A stretch of 64,000 nt of DNA from Saccharina japonica (Eukaryota > Sar > Phaeophyceae > Laminariales > Laminariaceae). Below the pieces are notes generated by a model. The model was not told the DNA's origin and did no database searches. It was given only the letters and a program-made list of their open reading frames with translations. Shown piece by piece: positions 56,003-64,000 of the stretch (position 1 is its first letter; every line of letters begins with the position of its first letter). The translations under genes were made by a program, and so were the position numbers. The stretch lies in the NCBI GenBank assembly GCA_008828725.1, contig MEHQ01001000.1:184260-248259 (forward strand), in the 5' to 3' direction.

Positions 56003-56442
56003 AAAAAAAACGAGTTTTTGGCACACAGCAACCACCGATGCCACGAGTTCTCGCCTCACAGAGCACGGGTCGCGCTAAAACTTCCAAGGCTGTATGCTGC
56101 TCTTCTCTGAGCGTCCTCGCTGCCAAGTATGAGGGCCGTAGGTGGCCTGTGGCTAGAGGTATTGCATATAACGTGAGGCCTGGTCCATTTTTGTTTCAAC
56201 TTTTTGCTGATCGAAACAGGGTCCCTGTTTCGATCAGCAAAAAGTTGAGACAGAAATGGACCAGGCCTCACGTTATGTGCGAGACCTCTAGCCACAGGCC
56301 ACCTACGGCCCTCATACTTGGCAGCGAGGACGCTCAGAGAAGAGGAGCATACAGCCTTGGAAGTTTTAGCGCGACCCGGGCTCTGTGAGGCGAGAACTCG
56401 TGGCATCGGTGGTTGCTGTGTGCCAAAAACTCGTTTTTTTTT
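56003..56442. repeat. ~440-bp near-perfect palindrome (foldback element)
   Basis: Two ~219-bp arms (56003-56221 and 56223-56442) are inverted copies around 56222, with GAAACAGGG-T-CCCTGTTTC at the centre and AAAAAAAACGAG at the edge. There is essentially no spacer. Because of the symmetry, nearly the same 116-codon frame appears on both strands. A diverged relative is at 28870-29290. Confidence 0.95.
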
Positions 56443-56860
56443 GCTGCGTCGGGCAGGTTTTGGGACAGAAAAAAAGAAGCGGAGCCTTGTGCGGGTTTCA
56501 CCACCACAAAGGGGAAAGGCTGTTTTGGTTTCTGGATTCCGTTCCCATAAGAGTCGGCCTCAGCCTGACAAACCCAAAATGCATTACAAAAAAATTAAAC
56601 ACACGTATATCCAGAGCGCCTGCCACGGCAAGGCGTCGGTGCTCAGCCTGAGCATCTAAAGAAGTACATAAAAATGTATAGGCAAGACATACTTCACTCC
56701 AGAATGCCGTCAACTTTGTTTTCGACTCAATCTACAAAGAAACATACCCTCAAGGGTACGGCAAACCCGGTTGAAACCCGGCAGAAAAGATCCAAGAAAC
56801 AGATTAAAAAAGCGTATGATATGATTACAATCGTGTAAGATCGTTGTCAGCAGCGGGTAT
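56443..56860. other. no gene recognised
   Basis: The stretch between the palindrome and the second module-Q pair contains GCCTGCCACGGCAAGGCGTC, related to repeat S. No gene is supported. Confidence 0.35.
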
Positions 56861-56934
56861 GAACACATACATAATGAGTACGTACCACAGGACCACAGGT
56901 AATATTCAATATCAGATCCGAGACCAAAAAAAAA

Positions 56935-57012
56935 AGAAAAAAAAGTGATTGTGGGAATCGAACTCAGACGACCCAGAATTTATGGTCAGTCGATTATCAC
57001 CTCACCTAAAAT
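56935..57012 (-). ncRNA. tRNA-like remnant 2
   Basis: The minus strand reads GAGGTGATAATCGACTGACC ... GTCTGAGTTCGATTCCCAC and is followed by a T-rich run (about 56919-56944 on plus), like a Pol III terminator. GAGTTCGATTCCC resembles a B box. It occupies the same place relative to module Q as remnant 1. Only three of five T-stem pairs form. Confidence 0.3.
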
Positions 57013-57182
57013 ATCATTTTGCAATTTGAGGGTCTGATTTAGTTCTTTAATACCTTGTACGGAGTGATAATTCCCCCGAGAAAATATTGCTCGTACTCGT
57101 AGCTATGATATTAAACCGAGTTTTTTTGTTGTCCAGACTGCTGCTGCTGCTTGCTGCTGTAGTTCCTGTACCTACATGTACG

Positions 57183-57625
57183 GTGGATACTATTAATACT
57201 ACTGCTGTACAGTAATACTACAGCAGTACTATATACGACCTGGTACTATTAATAATACTGTGCTGCTGTTGTACGAGTAGTACACAGAGTACAGCACGCT
57301 GCAGTATTCAGCCGAAATAATTATTGTTATCGTACTTATTGTACTTGTGTCTTCACTCGTATTCCCACGAGGTAAGGCGGAGGAGATGGAAGGGGCTAAA
57401 GACGACCTGCCCAGGGAGGTAGTCGAGAGTACGCGGTCACTTTCGGGAGTCCGAGCTATCAAAGAGAAGAGCTACGACGTACGATGTATGTATATCGAAC
57501 CTCCCGGCAAGTAAAAAAACGATATCCTGCTGAAACCAAACACCAAACAAACAGATCCACAGAAGAAGAACGTACGTAGAACCTCGCTATATCTCGGATC
57601 TCCAAGAAACAACCACGAAATAATC
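57183..57625 (+). repeat. short coding module Q, copy 3
   Basis: Open from I-I-V-I-V-L-I-V-L-V-S-S-L-V-F through A-I-K-E-K-S-Y-D-V-R-C-M-Y-I-E-P-P-G-K to TAA. Together with copy 1 it keeps the hydrophobic start in frame. Confidence 0.6.
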
Positions 57626-58005
57626 TTGCTGGTACTATTAATACTACTGCTGTGCTGCTGTTGTACGAGTAGTACAGAGTACAGCAGTAGTATTCAGCCG
57701 AAATGATTGTTATCGTATTGTACTTTGTCCTCACTCGTATTCCCACGAGGTAAGGCGGAGGAGATGGAAGGGGCTAAAGACGACCTGCCCAGAGAGGTAG
57801 TCGAGAGTAAGCGGTCACTTTCGGGAGTCCGAGCTATCAAAGAAAACAGCTACGACGCACGATGTATGTATATCGGAGCTCCCGGCAAGTAGGTGAAAAA
57901 TCGATACGCTGCATAGAACCGAACACGAAACAGTTCCACAGAAGAAGAACGTACGTAGAACCTCGCTATATCTCGGATCTCCAAGAAACAAAACCACGGG
58001 AAAAT
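57626..58005 (+). repeat. short coding module Q, copy 4
   Basis: Carries L-P-R-E-V-V-E-S-K-R-S-L-S-G-V-R-A-I-K and ends G-A-P-G-K before TAG. The lead is shortened. Confidence 0.6.
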
Positions 58006-58351
58006 CTTGCTGCCTCAGAGAAACAACGTCGACATCCCGCACAGAACCTTTCTGCCTCGAAGAAAAAGTCTCGATGTCCCGCCGTCTCGTAAGAGCCCAC
58101 GGATTGTAGGTCGCCGCGCTCAGCGGCGGCGCTTGACCCAAGAGTGCGCGCGGGCGGAAAGTGACCGGCGAAGGCTGAGGGGGGCGACCCTCGAGAAGAG
58201 CGGGCGAGAAAGCCAACGCAAGGCCGTCGAAACGGGTCCCGAGCGCGAGTCCGGTCTGAAGCCAAGTGAGAGCCCAAGAGGCCCCGGAGCACCACAGCGA
58301 GCATCAAGGAACGTATTTATATCTATAAAACATCTATCGGAAGTACAATAG
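58006..58351 (+). CDS. hypothetical Arg-rich ORF
   Basis: A 114-codon frame follows module Q copy 4 without a clear start. Composition is high in Arg, Ser, Glu and Pro, in a GC-rich block unlike its AT-rich neighbours. No family is recognised. An antisense frame of similar length is also open, so coding is doubtful. Confidence 0.2.
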
Positions 58352-58770
58352 GCTACTGCCCAAATATATCAGGACCTATTGGCCAAAGACATAGGTAGCG
58401 ATAGACAATTTCCAATACCTTTTGGCCAAAGCAATAGGTATCAATAGACAATTTCGAATACCTATTGGCCAAGGCAATAGGTATCGATAGACAATTTCCA
58501 ATACCTATCGTACGTACCATAGGCTATTGCACAAATCAGTGTGAACCTACCGGTATTGGTCAAAGCAATAGGTATCGATAGACAATTTCCAATACCTATC
58601 CCAAGTACAATAGGCTATTGCACAGATCAGTGTGAACCTATTGGACAAATACATAGTACATAGGTATCGATAGGCAATTTCAAATACCTATTGCAGGTGC
58701 CAATAGGTATCAATAGGCAATATCCCAACCTATTGAAATACCAATAGGCTTATCCAATAGGCTATTGTCC
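58352..58770. repeat. CAATAGGTATCGATAGACAA minisatellite
   Basis: Degenerate repeats of CCAATACCTATTGGCCAAAG and GCAATAGGTATCGATAGACA. Since AATAGGTATT and its complement alternate, many units can pair with neighbours. The lengths are irregular (roughly 60-120 bp per longer set). Confidence 0.88.
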
Positions 58771-59230
58771 AGGGTGTGCTACGAGTACATAACACCTATC
58801 CTCGAGGATTAAATAGGTCTGATACTCGTATGAGTATCTTGGATCTTGAAAGATAATGCGCCTTCTGCAACCATCACATGATGCGTCCACAAACTACGAG
58901 TGACTGACGGGAATTGTTGGTGGTTTGCTTCTTCATCCACAGGGGCAATGACACCAATAGTATGATACTTGATCCTGATCTCATCTCAAGGGCGTGTCCG
59001 TCGCAACTACGGTATCTACTGGAACAGCTTCTACGTTGTGGACGGAAGGCAGCAGCAGTATTACCTGGTAGATACCTGATTGGTACGGGGTACACCGCAA
59101 ACAGTTACAGTACTCGTACGACGAGTACGCAGTTCCTCTGCCCTGTGCTGAACAACGAGACATAATACAAAACTAGGGTCTTGTGCGTCACATCTGCACA
59201 CCGGCTTGCATGCAGCATCTGCGGACTAAC
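58771..59230. other. downstream of the helicase first exon
   Basis: On the minus strand a stretch near 59040-58990 reads V-E-A-V-P-V-D-T-V-V-A, faintly like the helicase segment after the P-loop (R-V-A-A-V-x-V-A-x-R-V-A), but frames are broken. It could be a decayed second exon. Otherwise nothing is recognised. Confidence 0.25.
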
Positions 59231-59449
59231 CTGGGTTGTCTTCCCGCATCCCGTCTCTCCTACGATGACCACTGTGCGGTGCTTCTGAAGAGCGAACAAA
59301 ACGCTGTTCCGATGTCGGTAGATGGGGAGGGACTTGCGTTGAGTGTCGAGAGGTAGCTTGGAAAGCTTGGGATCGATGGGTTGAGCAGAATCGTCTCCGC
59401 GTTCGGACCCTCCAGGACCGGACGCGCCTGGCTTCCAGAACACGGACAT
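59231..59449 (-). CDS. DEAH-box RNA helicase (DHX35-like), first exon
   Basis: From ATG at 59449 a 73-codon exon runs to CAG followed by the donor GTTAGT, in phase 0. It begins F-W-K-P-G-x-x-G-P-G, as in DHX35-type helicases, continues to L-P-I-Y-R-H-R-N-x-V-L-F-A-L, and ends with the Walker A motif V-I-V-G-E-T-G-C-G-K-T-T-Q. DHX35 orthologues act on RNA or ribonucleoprotein and are linked to spliceosomes. The remaining exons (DEAH box onward) were not recognised downstream. The gene may be cut by repeats or continue outside. Its start is 341 bp from the KMO-like gene on the opposite strand. Confidence 0.8.
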
Positions 59450-59789
59450 AGCGTCTTAGGTGGCAGTGCACGCGATATTGCCACCATGTACGTAGCTACA
59501 ATGCTGTTGTGTCGCAGAAGGCGAAGGCGACAACACCGCAGCAGTGCGGCCAGCCATCTTCAGTTTTGATCGTCGCATCAGACGTAGCAGTCTGGCGGGA
59601 CTGTGAGAAACATGAAAAAGACAACAATAAATGCTCGAAACCCCTCAGAGGAATGTGGTGGAAATCGAGTTTAAAAGGCTTGTCTACTTTCCCTACAGGA
59701 ACAGCTCCCGCAAGCACCGCAGCTGCGCACACCATACGGAAAAGAGCACTATAAGCACAGAGCAGAGCTTTCCCAGAGCCAACGTTCAG
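59450..59789. promoter_or_regulatory. shared upstream region of the divergent helicase / KMO-like pair
   Basis: The 340 bp between the two start codons holds no gene of its own. Head-to-head spacing this short suggests a bidirectional promoter, but no TATA or other element is clear. Confidence 0.4.
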
Positions 59790-60152
59790 ATGCGCAGCAA
59801 CCATGCCCTCGCTGTCATTTTGACGCTCGTCCCAAAAGCAGCCGCGTTCGTACCTCGACCGCCGCAGGCTGTCACGGCGTCGACGCGACACCAACAGCAA
59901 ACAAAGATGAGTGCTGCTTCTGTTCCAACGGCCGAGCAGACAAAGCCGAAGCGCGCAACCATCGTCGGTGGAGGTCCGACTGGTGCTCTGATGGCGCTCT
60001 ATCTCTCGCAGGACCGCGGTTTCGAAGTTGACGTGTTCGAAGCCATGGAGGAGAGCAGGATTGCGGGCCCGACCTTGCGGTCTTGGAATGTCGTCCTGTT
60101 CAATAGAGCACAGCGGGCGCTGAAGGGGGCGGGCGTGGACCTAGAAGAAGAG
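59790..60152 (+). CDS. KMO-like FAD-dependent monooxygenase, first exon
   Basis: From ATG at 59790, 121 codons run to GAAGAAGAG followed by the donor GTTAGT, in phase 0. Residues 1-20 are hydrophobic and end A-A-A-F at 17-20, matching the heterokont plastid signal (cleavage before Phe), followed by a Ser/Thr/Gln-rich transit-like stretch. A second ATG at 59907 (residue 40) would give a form without it. The dinucleotide fold is clear: T-I-V-G-G-G-P-T-G at 57-65, with the acidic Glu at 84. R-S-W-N-V-V-L-F-N-R at 97-105 fits the R-S-x-N-x-x-L motif of kynurenine 3-monooxygenases. The substrate is inferred only from family. The rest of the gene lies past the window's repeats and was not found. 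Confidence 0.8.
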
Positions 60153-60249
60153 GTTAGTGTTGTAAAAAAGTTGATACGTACGACATACCGGTATGTATAT
60201 ACAAGGCGCTTCGCGTAGCGGGCGGTTCCGCCCGCTACGTTCGAAAGAG
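60153..60249 (+). other. start of the KMO-like intron
   Basis: GTTAGTG donor, then GCGTAGCGGGCGGTTCCGCC, an inverted-repeat-like stretch with GCCCGCTACG. Confidence 0.4.
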
Positions 60250-61500
60250 AAAATACAGCAACACGGCTCACAGCACGGCGCCACGCTGCCTGCTGGGTGT
60301 GATTTGTGCCTTTTTCGTGATTACCTGGTAGGTGTGGTATTATTATTAATAATAGTACAACAGCAGTACTTTGTATGAAAGAGAAAGCACAGCGCGCGGT
60401 CTTCAAGTTGTGAAATCCGAAAAACAAAACCCACGAAGAAGTATGATACATACTCGTACTCGAACAAAACGACAGTACAGCAACACGGCTCACAGCACGG
60501 CGCCGTGTTGCCTGCTGGGTGTGATTTGTGCCTTTTTCGTGATTACCTGGTATGTGTGGTGTTACAACAGCAGTAATACTTCGTACTTTGTATGAAAGAG
60601 AAAGCACAGCACGCGGTCGTCAAGTTGTGAAATACGAAAAACAAAACCCACAAAACTGAGAAAGTACCTGATAGAAAGACGTACATACGTACGGGTATAC
60701 GTATGATACGAGTACTCGTACTCGTACTCGAACAAAGAACAAAGCGACAGGAGTGAGAAACAAAAACGAAAAAAAAACGGTCGGAAAAAAAAAACCATGT
60801 ACATCGTACATCTCGAATCACACACGAATACTCCAAATGACATATCGTGATTGCGCCGCTCAAACAAACAAAAAAAAAACGACTGTCACGTTCTGTCACC
60901 CTCGATGCTACCCGCCCCCCCGCGAGGACCTCTCCATCGATTCGATCCGGGTCGAGCTCTACTGCCTCTCTGCCCCAGTGAGCCCCGTGGCCCGCCTCGC
61001 GTGAAGCCCGGTGTACACCGTGGCCCTCGTTCGCCCGCTCGAGCATGATGGTGTTCAAGCCGCCTGGTTGTCTCTCTGTGAATAACATTTGGTTGAGAAA
61101 TGAGCACTGCTTGAATATTCTTTTACTCGAAGGAACGATCCTTATGATTTCGTACATAATGGATTCGCACCACAGCAGCAACGCAGACCAAGCCTTTCCA
61201 TGCTTCCCTCGTGTCTCGATGGACACACCACGCCTAGCCACGAAAAAGGCGACTGCGCTCCTTCCATTCCCCTCTCTACTGGCCAGCGCCCCCCCCTACC
61301 CGCGATGGTGCCGAGCTCGCCCGCGCTGCCGTGCTCTCTGGGTACACGCACGAACCCAAAACCGAAAAATAAAAAGGCTCTCGCCAACAAAAAATGATAG
61401 GAAACAAAGACAGGGAGGAAAGCTCCGGCAAGTATTCATTGACAAGTAATAGAAGGAGGTGGTATCGACGTGGGAGCTCTGAGAGGCCAGGGATGGGCAA
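60250..61500 (-). repeat. dispersed repeat family R, copy B (in the intron)
   Basis: Complement of 35310-36440 without the M2 MITE. Its left end carries a ~230-bp tandem duplication (60260-60450 and 60479-60660, with CAACACGGCTCACAGCACGG). The E-L-D-P-D-R-I-D-G-E-V frame is open. It probably inserted into the first intron of the KMO-like gene. Confidence 0.75.
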
Positions 61501-61818
61501 TCCCTGAGAAAGACAAACGTAAGTATGTCTATACGACGTGTATTTATCGTAGATCTAAAACGCATACAACAAGTGGTGAACCGGAACACATGTTCTGCCA
61601 GTTTTTCAGCCAAGATCTCGGGTCGCAAGCGACCACCCGTCATTAACAGGGTTGACCGGTCCCCAGGGTCAGGCTGACTGGATTATGAATGTTGTCCCGA
61701 GGGTCCGATTGGGAATACGACGCACGATGCACGATATTATAGTATCATAGATAAGTGTACTGCTACTGCTGTAGTACGTGTAGTACAGTCAAGGGCGGGT
61801 GAAAAAAAGGACCCGAGA

Positions 61819-61976
61819 CCCCCCCCCCCCCCCCCCCGCCCCCCCCCCCCCCCCCCCCCCGCCCCCCCCCCCCCCCCCCCCCCGCCCCCCCCCCCCCCCC
61901 CCCCCCGCCCCCCCCCCCCCCCCCCCCCCGCCCCCCCCCCCCCCCCCCCCCCGCCCCCCCCCCCCCCCCCCCCCCG
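61819..61976 (+). repeat. (C22G)7 minisatellite of exact 23-bp period
   Basis: G occurs at 61838, 61861, 61884, 61907, 61930, 61953 and 61976, each separated by exactly 22 C. The first block has 19 C. It follows GGGTGAAAAAAAGGACCCGA, which recurs inverted at 63285-63310 in repeat R copy C. Pro- and Gly-rich frames here are artefacts. Confidence 0.95.
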
Positions 61977-62126
61977 CCCAACACACCCTTTTTTCATTTA
62001 TTTTTCGCTCAAACTAAACATCCTATTTGTCAGCCTTTGGGCGTCAGCTGCTCAGCAAGACGTTGTCGAAACAATGCGCACGAGCCCTACGACGTGTGCT
62101 GTTTGTGTGTTAAATGAATAATTTGG

Positions 62127-62442
62127 ATGGTGAGCAGTGTTGAAAGTGGTGTTTGGTTTAATTTATCTGCAATGATAATAGTCGGAGGGAGGGCGAACAA
62201 ACGAAGTGCTGAAAAATCGGATGAGTTGGATGAGTCAAGACATTGGAACACTTTGTCCGTTGCAGCCCGCGAGGTGCATAATGAACTCGGCGCAAATTTG
62301 CGCGTGCCAACTTGAGCGAACTACTGTAGTTCCTTTAAAGGATCTCGCTTGCTTGACAAAAGAACGACGCCACGTCATTTCTAATCCAACTGTTCTTAGC
62401 GTTCTCGACCTTCCGGAATTCCACCGTCTACTTTTGAAGTGA
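62127..62442 (+). CDS. hypothetical small gene or fragment
   Basis: Two overlapping plus frames are protein-like in turn: S-A-A/I-I-V-G-G-R-A-N-K-R-S-A-E-K up to about 62315, then V-P-L-K-D-L-A-C-L-T-K-E-R-R and L-D-L-P-E-F-H-R-L-L-L-K to the stop at 62442. A frame change near 62305 or an unseen intron would join them. No family is recognised. Confidence 0.25.
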
Positions 62443-62670
62443 GAGCAGAACCCATAAGAATGACTACTACGCAGATCATCCGGCTACCCTCCCTCAACCA
62501 CACTCCTCGTGCGGCCGTTGCAATGGGCACTGTGCGGTCAGAGACGGAAGATGGGTTTGTTTGTGGTTTGTCGCAACTGCCCCCCTCCCCCGCCTCGGCT
62601 TGCCCCAACTTAATTCGTTTCCTTCCACGTCCGCTTCTTTGTCAGTGTCCGACCTCTCTACTTTTGGGCG

Positions 62671-63249
62671 CAGTGGCTGACAAGTGCCCATTCTAAAACC
62701 AAGTAACTTGTGGTTGAGTCAAGGGTTGATATAAACGTATTAGATCCCTAGGGCCAAAAAAGACTCAGGGAACAGAAAGTGAAGAACTCTCCAGATCAAA
62801 AGCGTAGCAGTATCATGCGACAAATCAAAACCGACCAGACGCAAATAGAAGGCTACCACATCCAACGTCCTTCTATCTCATCCACCACAAAACGACTAAC
62901 CCCCCCCCCCATGCACTCCCGAACAAGCATTTACCAATGACCCGCTGTCCATAAATGGCTGGTTTATAACTGCTACGCGCATGCTTCGAAGCGCAACTTT
63001 ACAGAAGGATACTCGAGGGAACGAAAGATACGCCGGCACGCAGTGTTGGCAAGAAAAAGGTTCCAGATTATTTTTATCATGAATACCATGACATTGAGTC
63101 ATTGGTTATATAGGATTTAGTATAGGAACTGACAAATACCCGCAGTGGCTGACAAGTGCCCATTCTAAAACCAAGTAACTTGTGGTTGAGTCAAGGGTTG
63201 AGTCATTGGTTATATAGAATTTAGTATAGGAACTGACAAGTACCCCCCC
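62671..63249 (+). repeat. interleaved direct repeats
   Basis: GTGGCTGACAAGTGCCCATT...GAGTCAAGGGTTGA occurs at 62671-62728 and 63143-63200, virtually identical. GAGTCATTGGTTATATAG...GAACTGACAA occurs at 63092-63141 and 63200-63249. The two repeats abut at 63143 and 63200. Confidence 0.85.
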
Positions 63250-63309
63250 CCAATCGGCCCCAAATGCAAAAATGTGAGTGGGGGTCTCGGGTCCTTTTTT
63301 TCACCCGCC

Positions 63310-63910
63310 CTTGGTACTCGAACAAACTGCAAAATGACAAAAGATTATGCGAAAAACGAAAACGAAAAGAAACGGTCGGGAAAAATTGAAAATCAAGTAA
63401 CACGAAAATTTGATATAAAAAAAAATGCCGCCGCGCCGTCGGGTCTCTTGTCATGGTTGCGCCTCTCAATTTTTTTTTTCGGAATCTCTGTCATTCCTGT
63501 CAGCCTCGGCGCTCTCCACCCACCCGCGATCACCTCGCGATCGATTCGGTCCGGGTCGAGCTCTACTGACTCTCTGCCCTAGTGAGCTAGTGAGCCCCGT
63601 GGCCCGCCTCGCGTGAAGCCCGGTGCTCACCATGGCCCTCGTTCGCGCGCTCGACCATGTTGGTGTTCAAACTCGTAGCTCGCTCTCTGTACATAATATT
63701 TGTTCGAGAAATAAGCACCGCTTGAATTTTGTTTTACAGTCAGAACCGACCCTTATAAATTTGGGCAGGCTGGATTGTGGGCAGGGGCACAGCAACGAAT
63801 TCAAAGCCGCTTCATGCTTGCCTCGTGTCTCGATGGACACACCACGCCTAGCCACGAAAAAGGCAACCGCGTTCCTTCCGCCCCCCTCCCTCTATAAATA
63901 TATGAAATAT
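63310..63910 (-). repeat. dispersed repeat family R, copy C (partial)
   Basis: Contains CGTGGCTAGGCGTG, GAGCTCGACCCGGACCG and CGCGAACGAGGGCC on the minus strand, as in copies A and B, but is shorter and the frame is broken. Confidence 0.7.
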
Positions 63911-64000
63911 TTATAGGTTGGGTTGGCGTCGGTTGGCAACGACGCTGTAAAACACGCCACTCGCTGCGTGTGCTAGACAACCAGGGTGCCGTTTTTTTTT

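Noticed and set aside
56038..56406. Two 116-codon genes on opposite strands
   Set aside because: The two frames are the same sequence read from the two arms of one palindrome. No family or start context supports coding.
58006..58330. rRNA fragment suggested by the GC-rich block
   Set aside because: No conserved rRNA motif is recognised.
58914..59165. Plus frame with L-R-Y-L-L-E-Q-L-L-R-C-G-R-K-A-A-A-V-L-P-G, faintly like a methylase motif
   Set aside because: Too short, no catalytic motif, and antisense to a possible decayed helicase exon.
61737..62017. Gly-rich (minus) and Pro-rich (plus) frames
   Set aside because: Direct translations of the (C22G)7 tract.

Overview
The window looks like nuclear DNA of a photosynthetic stramenopile, most likely a brown alga. 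This is an inference. It rests on short-exon genes with GT-AG junctions, a tandem FNIP-repeat protein, a KMO-like flavoprotein whose N-terminus carries an AAAF motif like the heterokont plastid-targeting ASAFAP signal, an RNA helicase first exon, a Ty3/gypsy chromovirus, and a very high load of MITEs, foldback elements and tandem repeats. Gene density is low. Two single ambiguous bases (53516, 55021) lie in the repeat-rich right half.

Region by region. 1-5.3 kb: short exons, four of them phase-symmetric and encoding GGA[I/V]/FxxN beta-helix (Pmp-type) rungs, with copies of a ~240-bp MITE between them. 5.3-13.1 kb: an LTR retrotransposon with 441-bp LTRs (about 98.6% identical by eye), a 4-bp target duplication, a broken RT-RNase H-integrase frame, no gag, and its 3' end (integrase tail plus chromodomain) present twice. 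13.3-28.0 kb: eight more copies of the MITE, a nested inverted-repeat element (16.56-17.97 kb), purine and ACAG tracts, a 491-bp element with a TTA duplication, and the FNIP-repeat gene on the minus strand. 28.0-42.2 kb: a degenerate foldback copy, an unknown terminal exon followed by a threefold duplicated segment, a 105-bp MITE family, several simple repeats, a second copy of the inverted-repeat element and a hAT-like non-autonomous element. 42.27-43.44 kb: an intronless 391-codon gene of unknown function with internal repeats. 44-58.8 kb: almost entirely duplicated blocks, a ~3.3-kb satellite, a fourfold short coding module, a ~440-bp near-perfect palindrome and a CAATAGGTAT minisatellite. 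59.2-60.2 kb: a head-to-head pair of first exons (DEAH-box helicase on minus, KMO-like monooxygenase on plus), with the monooxygenase intron filled by a dispersed repeat. 60.2-64 kb: two inverted copies of that repeat and a very regular (C22G)7 tract.

No operon or multi-gene pathway is visible. The strongest genes are the FNIP protein, the 391-codon protein, the helicase and KMO-like first exons, and the Pmp-type exon set. The most unusual structures are the phase-symmetric exon array, the chromovirus with a duplicated chromodomain end, the MITE swarm confined to the left 28 kb, the palindrome and the (C22G)7 array.
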